DNA of 63,800 bases from contig CANRCT010000015.1 of NCBI GenBank assembly GCA_947629175.1, positions 1-63,800 of the forward strand, given 5' to 3'. Positions 39,064-47,595 of the stretch are shown here, piece after piece. Both the position numbers and the translations under genes were made by a program. The number at the start of each line of letters is the position of its first letter. The stretch's first letter is position 1. The DNA comes from an uncultured Muribaculaceae bacterium. GTDB lineage: Bacteria > Bacteroidota > Bacteroidia > Bacteroidales > Muribaculaceae. The notes beneath the pieces are model-generated. The model was not told where the DNA came from. It made no database searches and worked only from the letters and a program-made list of their open reading frames with translations.

Positions 39064-40356
39064 TCAGGCGAGACGGTCGAGCACGCGCTGCATCTTGAGC
39101 GCGATCTCGGCGTTGCAGAGGTTGCCTATGGAGCCGGCGTGGGTGTGGTGTACTTCGCGGGTGGGGCGGTAGGTGCCCTCCTGCACCTGACGCCCGATGG
39201 TGCGGTAAGCCTCGCGGAACGGCGTGCCGGCGAGCGTGAGGCGGTTGACGTCCTCCACGGTGAAGAGATAGTCGTAGCGGGGATCGTCGAGGATGTCGGC
39301 GCGCACGCGTATGTGCTGGAGCATGAAGTCGGCCATCTCCAGGCATGAGCGGAGTTCGGTCGTAGCCGGGAATATGATGTCCTTGAGCAGCTGAAGGTCG
39401 CGGTTATAGCCCAGCGGCAGGTTGGCCGTCAGGAGCGCTATCTCGTTGGGGATGGCCTGGAGGCGGTTGCATTTGCCGCGCATGATCTCGAACACGTCGG
39501 GGTTCTTCTTGTGCGGCATTATCGACGATCCGGTGGTGAGTTCGTCGGGGAAGGATATGAATCCGAAATTCTGACACATCCACATGCATACGTCCATGGC
39601 CAGATGGCCGAGGGTGGAGGCGATGGAGGCTATGGCCATGGCGGCTGCACGCTCAGTCTTGCCGCGCGACATCTGCGCGGCCACTACGTTGTAGTGCATT
39701 GTCTCGAAGCCGAGCAGGCGTGTGGTCATCTCGCGGTCGAGCGGGAACGACGATCCGTAGCCGGCGGCCGATCCGAGCGGATTCTGGTTGGCTACGTTGT
39801 AGGCTGCGACGAGCATCTGCATGTCGTCGACGAGGTTCTCGGCGTAGGCGCCGAACCAGAGTCCGAACGACGAGGGCATGGCAACCTGCAGATGGGTGTA
39901 GCCGGGCATCAGCTTGTCCTTGTGCATCTCCGAGAGCTCCTGCAGGCGGTCGAAGAGATGCTTGACGCTTTCGGCCGTGAGCTTCAGCTCGCTGCGCATG
40001 AAGAGCTTGAGGTCTACGAGCACCTGGTCGTTGCGCGAGCGGCCCGAATGTATCTTCTTGCCGGTGTCGCCGAGGCGAGCCGTGAGCATGAACTCCACCT
40101 GTGAGTGGACATCCTCCACTCCGGGCTCGATCACGAATTCGCCGCGGTCGATCACGGCGAGTATGTCGGTGAGCGCGTCGAGCAGCGTGGCGAGCTCGTC
40201 GGCCGTGAGAAGCCCGATGCTCTGGAGCATGCGGATATGGGCCATTGAGCCCTCCACGTCAAATCGCGCCAGGCGCAGGTCGAGCTCGCGGTCGCGGCCT
40301 ACAGTGAACTGTTCTATCATTTCGTCGGGCTCGAAGCCCTTGCTCCAGAGTTTCAT
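39064..40356 (-). CDS. argH: Argininosuccinate lyase
   Basis: 430 aa fumarase/aspartase superfamily. It splits argininosuccinate to arginine and fumarate. Motifs are WSKGFEPDEMIEQFTVGRD, VHSQVEFMLT, HSGRSRNDQVLVDLKL, MPGYTHLQVAMP and the signature GSSIMPHKKNPDVFE with the catalytic Ser loop. It is the last gene of the operon and starts one base after argE ends. The terminator lies just downstream. Confidence 0.96.
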   Translation of the reverse strand: MKLWSKGFEPDEMIEQFTVGRDRELDLRLARFDVEGSMAHIRMLQSIGLLTADELATLLDALTDILAVIDRGEFVIEPGVEDVHSQVEFMLTARLGDTGKKIHSGRSRNDQVLVDLKLFMRSELKLTAESVKHLFDRLQELSEMHKDKLMPGYTHLQVAMPSSFGLWFGAYAENLVDDMQMLVAAYNVANQNPLGSAAGYGSSFPLDREMTTRLLGFETMHYNVVAAQMSRGKTERAAAMAIASIASTLGHLAMDVCMWMCQNFGFISFPDELTTGSSIMPHKKNPDVFEIMRGKCNRLQAIPNEIALLTANLPLGYNRDLQLLKDIIFPATTELRSCLEMADFMLQHIRVRADILDDPRYDYLFTVEDVNRLTLAGTPFREAYRTIGRQVQEGTYRPTREVHHTHAGSIGNLCNAEIALKMQRVLDRLA

Positions 40357-41433
40357 TCAGATATGTTTTTTGAGGTTGGAAATAAGCGAGGAGTAGAAGG
40401 GGATTGCCTGGCCGATCTCGTCGCGAAGCACGTATTCGTCGGCCGTGTGGCTGCGTTCGGAGCGTCCCGGGCCGATCTTCAGCGAGGGGATGCCGTGAAG
40501 CAGCGACATGTCGCTTGTGGTGGGGGATACGAATGTCGTGGCTCCGAGTTGGGTCGCGGTCTTTACGAGCGGATGGTCAGTGGAAATGACTGAGGCCTGC
40601 ACGCGCGTGGATCGCGGCTTGCAGTCGCTTTCGATGAGATCGGCGAGCATGCGGGCAGTCTCTTCGTTGGAATAGGCATCGGTGGTGCGCACGTCGACAA
40701 CGAAACGGCATTCGTCGGGTATGACATTGTGCTGGCGCCCCGCCTCGATCTGCGTGACCGAGATCTTCACCGGGCCGAGCACGTCGGAGACGCGCGGGAA
40801 GCTATAGCCGCGCAGCTTCTCTATATCGGCCAGAGCGCGATAGATGGCGTTGACACCCTCGTTGCGGGCGGCATGGCCGGTCACTCCATGGGCCACGCAG
40901 TCCAGCACCACGAGGCCGCGCTCGGCCACGGCTGCCTGCATGCCTGTGGGCTCGCCGACGATGACCATCGAGGGTTTCAGACCGGCTTTCTCCAGATGAG
41001 GGAGGAGCGAGCGCATCCCATGTTCGCCTCCCACCTCTTCTTCGGCGGTGATGGCCACAAGGAGATTGAACGGAAGCGCGGCCGGATCGGCCTGATGAAA
41101 GGCCGCGAGCAGGCTTGCCGCGGAGGCTCCTGCGTCGTTGCTCCCGAGGCCGTAGATGCGGCCGTCGGCCTCGTCGGGCGAATAGGGGTCGCGGGTATAG
41201 GCCGGGGATGGTTTGACAGTGTCGTGGTGGGAGTTGAGCATCACGACCGGCAGCCCTTGACGCAGCGGCGCGGCAAGAGCGTAAACGTTGTTGTCGACGC
41301 GCACAGCATCGTGTCCGCGCTCATTGAGCCACTGCTCGATAATGTCGGCGGTGGCACCCTCGTTGCGGCTTGTCGACGGGGTGGCGATCAGTCGCTTCAG
41401 CAGCGTTATTGCTTCGTCGGCTGTGGCTGTCAT
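40357..41433 (-). CDS. argE: M20 deacylase of the arginine pathway (N-acyl-citrulline/ornithine deacylase)
   Basis: 358 aa zinc hydrolase of the M20 family. Metal-site motifs are MLNSHHDTV, GLGSNDAGAS, ITAEEEVGGEHG and a late SDMSLLHGIPSLKIGPG. In an operon whose carbamoyltransferase acts on N-acylated ornithine (argF'), this enzyme should remove the acyl group from N-acylcitrulline rather than from ornithine. That assignment is inference from the pathway order. It overlaps argB by 4 nt. Confidence 0.85.
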   Translation of the reverse strand: MTATADEAITLLKRLIATPSTSRNEGATADIIEQWLNERGHDAVRVDNNVYALAAPLRQGLPVVMLNSHHDTVKPSPAYTRDPYSPDEADGRIYGLGSNDAGASAASLLAAFHQADPAALPFNLLVAITAEEEVGGEHGMRSLLPHLEKAGLKPSMVIVGEPTGMQAAVAERGLVVLDCVAHGVTGHAARNEGVNAIYRALADIEKLRGYSFPRVSDVLGPVKISVTQIEAGRQHNVIPDECRFVVDVRTTDAYSNEETARMLADLIESDCKPRSTRVQASVISTDHPLVKTATQLGATTFVSPTTSDMSLLHGIPSLKIGPGRSERSHTADEYVLRDEIGQAIPFYSSLISNLKKHI

Positions 41434-42215
41434 AGGGTGATTACTGTCCCCGACTGTTCAAGCAGATCGGAGGCATGCTTTATGGTGACGGTGCGTACGC
41501 CGGCTTCCACAGCCGAGATCGAACCGTCGATTTTCGGTATCATTCCCTTGCTGACTATGCCGCTTGAACGCAGATAGGAGTAGCTTTCAGGAGTGATGGA
41601 GCGGATGACCGAACGGGGATCGTTGACATCGCGCATCACTCCGGGCATCTCGAAGCAGTAGACGAGATGTGTCTCGGCGACGCGCGCGCAGGCTTTGGCC
41701 AGACATGAGGCCACGGAGTCGGCGTTGCAGTTGAGCAGCTGTCCCTCGCCGTCCGACATGATGGCGCTGAACACAGGTGTGATTCCCGATTCGAGGAGCC
41801 ACGAGAGCGTCAGGATATCGACTCCCATCGGATCAAGATCGCCTACGAAGCCGAAGTCCACGCCGTCGCGCGGAGGCCTCCGTGTGGCTCTGACCAGTCC
41901 GGCGTCGGCGCCGCAGAATCCGGCGGCATTGCAGCCGAGGCTCTGCAGCAGCGCGACTATGCGCTTGTTGACCAGACCGGAATATACCATTGTCACGACG
42001 TCGAGAGTGGCGGCGTCGGTGACGCGTCGTCCGTCGATCATGGTTGTCGGTATGCCGAGCGCCTGGCTCATGCGGGTGGCCTCCTTGCCGCCTCCATGCA
42101 CGAGGATACGGCGTCCCTGCAGCCGGGCGAAGTCTGCTGCGAAGCGGCGGAGAGCTTCGGGGTCATCGACGACGTTGCCTCCGATTTTTACTATGGTGAT
42201 GTTTTTAAGGGTCAC
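41430..42215 (-). CDS. argB: N-acetylglutamate kinase
   Basis: 261 aa amino-acid kinase family. It phosphorylates N-acylglutamate, the second arginine step. Motifs are IVKIGGNVVDD, ILVHGGGKEATRMSQALG, RRVTDAATLDVVTMVYSGLVN, GLVRATRRP and KGMIPKIDGSISAVEAGV. The start is GTG in a GTGA overlap with the argF' stop; the first ATG of the longer frame lies inside argF'. The length matches ArgB. Confidence 0.93.
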   Translation of the reverse strand: MTLKNITIVKIGGNVVDDPEALRRFAADFARLQGRRILVHGGGKEATRMSQALGIPTTMIDGRRVTDAATLDVVTMVYSGLVNKRIVALLQSLGCNAAGFCGADAGLVRATRRPPRDGVDFGFVGDLDPMGVDILTLSWLLESGITPVFSAIMSDGEGQLLNCNADSVASCLAKACARVAETHLVYCFEMPGVMRDVNDPRSVIRSITPESYSYLRSSGIVSKGMIPKIDGSISAVEAGVRTVTIKHASDLLEQSGTVITL

Positions 42216-43165
42216 AGCGATTGAAGCATGCGTTTTAATACTGTCTGTGCGGAGATCTCTCGGTTGGCCGCTTCCGGAATTACGAGCGAGCGGTCTGATT
42301 CGATGACGTCGTCGGTGACGATCATGTTGCGGCGCACCGGAAGGCAATGCATGAAGAATGCGTTGTCGGTGAGCTCCATCGAGCGGGTATCTACTGTCCA
42401 GCCGCGGTCGGTCGAGAGGATCTTGCCGTAATTCGGGTCGGCGTAGGCCGACCAGTTTTTGGCATAGATGAAATCGGCTCCGCTGAATGCTTTCTCGCGG
42501 TCATACTCGATTGTGGCGCCGGCAGTGAATTCAGGAGCGAGCTCGTAGCCGCGGGGATGGGTGATGACAACGTCATAACCTGCAGCCACGGTCCATTGCG
42601 CGAATGAGTTGGGAACGGCCTGGGGAAGCGCTCTCGGATGCGGAGCCCAGGTCAGCACTACTTTCGGACGCTCCTTTGTCTTGTGCTCCTCAATGGTGAT
42701 CACGTCGGCGAATGCCTGCAAAGGATGGCCTGTGGCGGCCTCCATGCTGAACACAGGCTTTCCGGAGTAGCGTATGAACTGGTTGATGACCTGTTCCTCG
42801 TAGTCGGCTTTCTTGTCGGTCAGCGAGGCAAAGGCGCGCACCCCGATGATGTCGGCATAGCAACCCATGACGGGTATCGCTTCGAGCAGATGTTCGGGCT
42901 TGTCGCCGTCCATTACGACGCCGCGCTCCGTCTCAAGCTTCCATGCGCCCTGATTGATGTCAAGCACAATTACGTTCATCCCCAGATTTAGCGCCGCCTT
43001 CTGGGTGGAGAGGCGCGTGCGCAGGCTGGAGTTGAAAAAGACCATGAGCAGTGTGCGGTTGCGTCCGAGCGATGTATATGCGAAGCGGTCGGCTTTGATG
43101 GCCCTCGCTTCGGCTATGGCTTCGCTGACCGGGCCTATGTCGGCCACTGAGGTAAATGTCTTCAT
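42212..43165 (-). CDS. argF': N-succinylornithine carbamoyltransferase-type enzyme (ArgF')
   Basis: 317 aa. The carbamoyl-phosphate motif SLRTRLSTQKAAL is followed by HLLEAIPVMGCYADIIGVRAF, QFIRYSGKPVFSMEAATGHPLQ, TWAPHPRALPQAVPNSFA and FMHCLPVRRNMIVTD. It closely follows the Bacteroides fragilis enzyme, which carbamoylates N-succinylornithine. The proline in EAIPVMG is in the loop that separates succinyl- from acetyl-ornithine enzymes, so succinyl specificity is likely but inferred. The start MKTFTSV replaces a longer frame without conserved residues. Classical ArgF is absent from the window. Confidence 0.9.
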   Translation of the reverse strand: MKTFTSVADIGPVSEAIAEARAIKADRFAYTSLGRNRTLLMVFFNSSLRTRLSTQKAALNLGMNVIVLDINQGAWKLETERGVVMDGDKPEHLLEAIPVMGCYADIIGVRAFASLTDKKADYEEQVINQFIRYSGKPVFSMEAATGHPLQAFADVITIEEHKTKERPKVVLTWAPHPRALPQAVPNSFAQWTVAAGYDVVITHPRGYELAPEFTAGATIEYDREKAFSGADFIYAKNWSAYADPNYGKILSTDRGWTVDTRSMELTDNAFFMHCLPVRRNMIVTDDVIESDRSLVIPEAANREISAQTVLKRMLQSL

Positions 43166-43196
43166 AAGTATAAGTTGCGGTGTAGAGCTATGCTGA

Positions 43197-44333
43197 TTAT
43201 TTGGTGTAGGATGCGATAAGCGAGCTGAATTCGGAGATAAACCGTCGTGCCTCATCCATCGGAAGCGAGAGAGCGGGGAGCAGACGCACGGTGTGGGCTC
43301 CGGCGCCCCCGGTGAAGATATGCCGCTCGAAGAGCAGGCGTTTGCGGAGCTCGGCCGCGTCGCCCTCGATCTCTACGCCGATCATCAGTCCGCGGCCGCG
43401 CACCTCCTTGAGCTGCGGCATGCGGCGGAGCTCCGTCAGCAGATAGTCGCCTACCCGTGCCGCGTTTTCCACCAGATGCTCCTCCTCGATGACGTCGAGC
43501 ACGGCGAGAGCAGCAGCGCAGGCAAGGTGGTTGCCTCCGAAAGTGGTGCCGAGCATACCCTTGCGGGGCTCGAAGCGGGGCGATATCAGCACGGCCCCCA
43601 TCGGGAAACCGTTGGCGATTCCCTTGGCGCACGTGATGAGATCAGGTCGTATGCCCGAAGGCTGATGGGCGAAGAATGAGCCAGTGCGGCCATATCCGCT
43701 CTGTATCTCGTCGAGTATCAGCATGGTGCCGGTCTCTTCGGTGATCTGCCGGAGCTGACGCAGAAATTCGGGCGACGGCTCGTGGATGCCCGATACGCCC
43801 TGGATACCCTCGATTATCACAGCTGCATACTGGCGTGTGGCGAGTTCGCGGCGCACGGCCACGATGTCGCCGAGCGGCACGAAGGTGACGTGGTCGGTGG
43901 CGTTGAACGGCGATACGATCTTCGGATTGTCGGTGGCGGCTACGGCTCCCGATGTGCGTCCGTGGAAAGCCTGCGAGAAAGCGAGCAGCCGCGCGCGTCC
44001 GGTCTGGAATGAGGCGAGCTTTATGGCGTTTTCGTTGGCTTCGGCTCCGGAATTGCACAGAAACAGCGAGTAGTCGTCATAGCCGGAGACTTTGCCGAGG
44101 CGCTCGGCAAGCCGTGTCTGGAGGGAATTGCCTACGGAATTGGAGTAGAATCCGAGTCTGACGGCCTGCGAGGCGATGGCCTCCACGTAGCGCGGATGGG
44201 CATGGCCGATGGATATGACGGCGTGGCCTCCGTAGAGGTCAAGATACTCCGTGCCGTCGGCGGTATATACGTGTGAGCCTTGTCCTCTGACGGGCTCTAT
44301 GTCGTAGAGCGAATATACGTCGAAAAGTTTCAT
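43197..44333 (-). CDS. argD: Acylornithine aminotransferase
   Basis: 378 aa class III PLP aminotransferase. It forms N-acylornithine from the semialdehyde. Seen are NSVGNSLQTRLAERLGKVSGY, FLCNSGAEANENAIKLA, FHGRTSGAVAATDNP, ILDEIQSGYGRTGSFFA and the PLP-lysine motif CAKGIANGFPMGAVLI. A GNHLACAAALAVLDVI helix follows. Gap to argC is 8 nt, to argF' about 31 nt. Confidence 0.94.
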   Translation of the reverse strand: MKLFDVYSLYDIEPVRGQGSHVYTADGTEYLDLYGGHAVISIGHAHPRYVEAIASQAVRLGFYSNSVGNSLQTRLAERLGKVSGYDDYSLFLCNSGAEANENAIKLASFQTGRARLLAFSQAFHGRTSGAVAATDNPKIVSPFNATDHVTFVPLGDIVAVRRELATRQYAAVIIEGIQGVSGIHEPSPEFLRQLRQITEETGTMLILDEIQSGYGRTGSFFAHQPSGIRPDLITCAKGIANGFPMGAVLISPRFEPRKGMLGTTFGGNHLACAAALAVLDVIEEEHLVENAARVGDYLLTELRRMPQLKEVRGRGLMIGVEIEGDAAELRKRLLFERHIFTGGAGAHTVRLLPALSLPMDEARRFISEFSSLIASYTK

Positions 44334-44341
44334 GCTGGTTG

Positions 44342-45301
44342 TTAGAAAGCTGATGGTTTGAGCCGCAATCCGGCGGTCTCGTCGAATCCGGCCATTAGGT
44401 TCATGTTCTGCACGGCCTGACCGGAGGCCCCTTTGAGTAGATTGTCGATGGCGCAGGTGACGAGCAGACGCCCTTCGACGGCAGTTATGCCGATGACGGC
44501 CTTGTTGGTGTTGACGGCCTGCTTGAGGTCTACTTCACCCGGCGCCACTACGGTGAACGGAGCGTCGCGGTAGTAATCGGAATACAGTCGGCGGGCATCG
44601 GCCTCGGTCATGCCGGTATGGATCCACGTCATGGCGTAGATGCCGCGGGCGAAGTCGCCGCGAACGGGCACGAAGTCGATCTCTCCGTCCCATCCGGGCT
44701 GCAGCGACGCCAGAGAGCGGCGGATCTCCGCCAGATGCTGGTGGGTGAACGGCTTGTAGACCGACAGATTGTCGCTGCGCCAGCTGAAATGGGTGGTGGC
44801 TCCGGGCTTTACACCGGCTCCGGTCGATCCGGTCACGCCTGTCACGCTGACGCGCTCCGGAAGCAGCCCGGCCGATGCGAGCGGCAGCATCGATAGCTGC
44901 AGGGCGGTGGCGAAGCATCCCGGATTAGCCACGAGCCGGGCTGAGCGGATGCGGTCGCGCTGCAGCTCGGGGAGCCCGTAGACATATCCTGCCGATTCGT
45001 CGCGGAAGTCCTGCGCGAGATCCACTACGCGGAGCGATTCAGGCAGAGCGTGCTCGGCCCAGAACTGGGTGCTTTTGCCGTGTCCCTGGCAGAGAAAGAG
45101 TATGTCGACGGCGTTGAGGTCGAAGTCGGCTGCGAAGCATAGATCGGTATCGCCCAGCAGCCCCTCGTGGACGGAGCTGACGGGCTGCCCGGCGTGGCTG
45201 GTGGAGTGGATGAATCCGATCTCCACTTCGGGATGGTTGATGAGCAGGCGTGTGAGCTCTCCGGCCGTATAGCCGGCTCCGCCTATGATTCCCGCTTTCA
45301 T
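44342..45301 (-). CDS. argC: N-acetyl-gamma-glutamyl-phosphate reductase
   Basis: 319 aa. It reduces N-acylglutamyl phosphate to the semialdehyde with NADPH. The N-terminus KAGIIGGAGYTAGELTRLL is the nucleotide site. The catalytic Cys lies in NPGCFATALQLSMLPLA; SVTGVTGSTGAGVKPGATTHFS and NKAVIGITAVEGRLLVTCAIDNLLKGASGQAVQ (in shorter blocks: CAIDNLLKGASGQAVQNMN) complete the family signature. It overlaps argG by 4 nt. Confidence 0.95.
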   Translation of the reverse strand: MKAGIIGGAGYTAGELTRLLINHPEVEIGFIHSTSHAGQPVSSVHEGLLGDTDLCFAADFDLNAVDILFLCQGHGKSTQFWAEHALPESLRVVDLAQDFRDESAGYVYGLPELQRDRIRSARLVANPGCFATALQLSMLPLASAGLLPERVSVTGVTGSTGAGVKPGATTHFSWRSDNLSVYKPFTHQHLAEIRRSLASLQPGWDGEIDFVPVRGDFARGIYAMTWIHTGMTEADARRLYSDYYRDAPFTVVAPGEVDLKQAVNTNKAVIGITAVEGRLLVTCAIDNLLKGASGQAVQNMNLMAGFDETAGLRLKPSAF

Positions 45302-46506
45302 TCGTCCTTGCCGTTGCGGCGCTGTACGTTATGGTATATCTTCATCTGGTTGCCCAGTATCTTTGTGAAGCCTTTGACGTCGTCGGCGCTCCATGCCTTG
45401 TTGACCTCGCCGTATTCGCCGAAGTCGGTCTTCATCAGGTCGAACGGCGAGTCAACGCCTACCAGCGTGTAGGAATAGGGGCGCAGGCGTATGGTGACTG
45501 TGCCGCTGACGTTGCGCTGCGAAGATGCAAGCATGGCCTCGATGTCGCGCATCACAGGCTCCAGATACTGCGCCTCGTGGAGGAACATGCCGTACCACGT
45601 GCCCACCTGGTCTTTCCAGTATTGCTGCCACTTGGTGAGGGTGTGCTTCTCGAGCATCTTGTGGGCCGCGATGATCAGTATCGGGCCGGCGGCCTCGAAG
45701 CCTACGCGTCCCTTGATGCCGATGATGGTGTCGCCTATATGCATGTCGCGGCCGATGGCGTAGCGTGCGCCAAGGCGCTCCACCTCGCGGATGGCCTCGA
45801 CCTTGTCGGCGTAGGGCTTGCCGTTGACGGCGGCTATCTCTCCCTGCTCGAAGGTGATCGTCATGTCCTCTTCGCCGTGGGCCTCAAGCTGCGAGGGATA
45901 TGCGCTTTCGGGGAGAGTCTGCTCTGAGTGGAGAGTCTCCTTGCCGCCGATGCTCGTGCCCCACAGTCCCTTGTTGATGGAGTATTCCATCTTGGTGAAG
46001 TCGGCCACGTAGCCATGATCGCGCAGATAATTGATCTCATATTCGCGGGTGAGAGTCATGTCGCGTGTGGGCGTTATGATCTCAATTTCGGGCGCGAGGA
46101 TCTGGAATGTGAGGTCGAAACGTACCTGGTCGTTGCCGGCTCCCGTAGATCCGTGGGCCACGGCGTCGGCGCCGATCTTCTTGGCGTATTCGATGATGGC
46201 GATAGCCTGGAATATGCGTTCGGAGCTGACGGATATGGGGTAAGTGCCGTTGCGGAGCACGTTGCCGGCCACCATATAGCGTATGCTGCGGTCGTAATAA
46301 TCTTTGGTGATGTCGAGGGTGGCGTGCGAGGCCGCTCCCAGACGCTTGGCTTTGTCGGCGATCACTTCGAGCTCTGCGTCGGTGAATCCGCCGGTGTTGG
46401 CAATAGCGGTGTGTACTTCATAACCGAGATCCTCGGTAAGATATTTTACTGCGAATGAAGTGTCGAGGCCTCCCGAGAAGGCGAGCACCACTTTTTTCTT
46501 GCTCAT
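45298..46506 (-). CDS. argG: Argininosuccinate synthase
   Basis: 402 aa. It joins citrulline and aspartate with ATP. The pyrophosphatase loop is LAFSGGLDTSFA, followed by GNVLRNGTYPISVSSER, AHGSTGAGNDQVRFDL and TLPESAYPSQLEAHG. A longer frame reaches into the upstream GNAT gene; the start MSKKKVVL is fixed by homology and lies 65 nt after that gene. It is the second gene of the arginine operon. Confidence 0.96.
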   Translation of the reverse strand: MSKKKVVLAFSGGLDTSFAVKYLTEDLGYEVHTAIANTGGFTDAELEVIADKAKRLGAASHATLDITKDYYDRSIRYMVAGNVLRNGTYPISVSSERIFQAIAIIEYAKKIGADAVAHGSTGAGNDQVRFDLTFQILAPEIEIITPTRDMTLTREYEINYLRDHGYVADFTKMEYSINKGLWGTSIGGKETLHSEQTLPESAYPSQLEAHGEEDMTITFEQGEIAAVNGKPYADKVEAIREVERLGARYAIGRDMHIGDTIIGIKGRVGFEAAGPILIIAAHKMLEKHTLTKWQQYWKDQVGTWYGMFLHEAQYLEPVMRDIEAMLASSQRNVSGTVTIRLRPYSYTLVGVDSPFDLMKTDFGEYGEVNKAWSADDVKGFTKILGNQMKIYHNVQRRNGKDE

Positions 46507-46571
46507 AGCTGTAGGCTTTAATATGTTGTTGCGATTGTTTGACGTTTTATTGAAAGATGCCGCGCGGCCGG

Positions 46572-47192
46572 TCATTTGAGATGCAGTATCTTGCCGATCT
46601 TGTTGCGCAGCAGCATCATGTAGGGGGTGGCTTTCGAAGGTTCTTCCGAGGCAGGCTGCGCCGGATCGAAAAGCATTCCGGTGCAGAGGCACCGCTTGCG
46701 GTCGTTGCGCTGGAGCACGTCGTAGTTGACACAACCCTTGCATCCTTCCCAGAACTCCGCGTCGTCGGTCAGCTCGGAGAACGTCACCGGCATATAGCCC
46801 ATGCGTGAGTTGAGCTTCATGACGGGGAGTGAAGTGGTGATGCTGAATATTTTGGCGTAAGGAAATCTCTGGCGTGCGAGCTCGAAGGTCTTCTCCTTGA
46901 TGCGTTTCGCCAGACCCATATGGCGGTATTCCGGGTCGACTATCAGGCCCGATGTGGCTACGAAATCGCCATGACCCCAGCACTCGATGTAGCTGAAGCC
47001 TACGAGTTTGTCGCCGTCGAGCGCCACTACGGCTTTTCCGCCGGTGATTTTAGCCGAGATATATTCGGGCGAGCGGCGTGCTATGCCTGTGCCGCGCTGC
47101 AGGGCTGATTCGTAGATAAGGGTGCAGATGCGTTCGGAGTGGACTGCATGTTCAGGCTCCGCAAAAGCCACCTTGATGTCGTTTATCTCCAT
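46572..47192 (-). CDS. GNAT acyltransferase heading the arginine operon (possible N-acylglutamate synthase)
   Basis: 206 aa GNAT fold: IYESALQRGTGIARRSPEYI, VVALDGDKLVGFSYIECW, SGLIVDPEYRHMGLAKRIKEK with the acyl-CoA loop, and TTSLPVMKLNSRMGYMPVT. A CKGC...RCLC cysteine cluster follows. No argA or argJ is in the operon, although every other step is present, so this gene is the best candidate to acylate glutamate. The acyl donor, succinyl-CoA or acetyl-CoA, cannot be told from sequence. It is the first gene after the arginine promoter. Confidence 0.8.
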   Translation of the reverse strand: MEINDIKVAFAEPEHAVHSERICTLIYESALQRGTGIARRSPEYISAKITGGKAVVALDGDKLVGFSYIECWGHGDFVATSGLIVDPEYRHMGLAKRIKEKTFELARQRFPYAKIFSITTSLPVMKLNSRMGYMPVTFSELTDDAEFWEGCKGCVNYDVLQRNDRKRCLCTGMLFDPAQPASEEPSKATPYMMLLRNKIGKILHLK

Positions 47193-47232
47193 GAGTTGAT
47201 ATGTTGTGTTCAGATAGAATCCAATGACGCTG

Positions 47233-47240
47233 CAAAGTTA
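47233..47240 (-). promoter_or_regulatory. -7 box of the arginine operon
   Basis: The minus strand reads TAACTTTG, 40 nt before the GNAT ATG. Confidence 0.6.
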
Positions 47241-47250
47241 AATAAAAATA

Positions 47251-47265
47251 CTGAATAAAATACAG
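47251..47265. promoter_or_regulatory. Candidate ArgR operator
   Basis: CTGAATAAAATACAG is an inverted repeat (CTGWAT - 3 nt - ATWCAG) resembling an ARG box, although the A/T centre is one base shorter than the E. coli type. It lies between the -33 and -7 positions of the arginine promoter. Confidence 0.4.
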
Positions 47266-47319
47266 AAATCACCAAAAACTTCATTTTCCGGCGAAATTTT
47301 ATCAACATTATAATAAAAT

Positions 47320-47350
47320 AAAAGCTGTCAGCAGACTGCTGACAGCTTTT
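47320..47350 (-). terminator. Terminator of tRNA-Pro
   Basis: AAAAGCTGTCAGCAG and CTGCTGACAGCTTTT form a perfect 15-bp inverted repeat, followed on the minus strand by ATTTTATT. It begins one nucleotide past the tRNA 3' end. Confidence 0.85.
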
Positions 47351-47351
47351 G

Positions 47352-47426
47352 TCGGGGTGAGAAGATTCGAACTTCCGACCACACGCCCCCCAGACGCGTA
47401 CTCTAACCTGGCTGAGCTACACCCCG
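47352..47426 (-). tRNA. tRNA-Pro(GGG)
   Basis: 75 nt without an encoded CCA. The acceptor CGGGGTG pairs with CACCCCG, discriminator A. D-arm TAGCTCAGCCAGGTTAGAGT, anticodon loop CTGGGGG (anticodon GGG) and T-arm GGAAGTTCGAATCTTC are all present. The C1-G72 pair is normal for tRNA-Pro. A -7 box precedes it and a strong terminator follows. Confidence 0.93.
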
Positions 47427-47447
47427 GTGCTTTTCCTAAAAGCGCTG

Positions 47448-47455
47448 CAAAGTTA
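47448..47455 (-). promoter_or_regulatory. -7 box of the tRNA-Pro gene
   Basis: The minus strand reads TAACTTTG, 21 nt before the tRNA 5' end. Confidence 0.6.
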
Positions 47456-47595
47456 AGCCCTTTTTGTGTACTGTGCAATAGATGCGATGGTATTTTCACA
47501 AATTTTCACACTATTGTTTGGTTCTCATGATCCCTTTGACAGCTTTTCCAGCGTCGGCCAGTATGGCCGATGATGGTATGTAGTGCCGATGGCTT

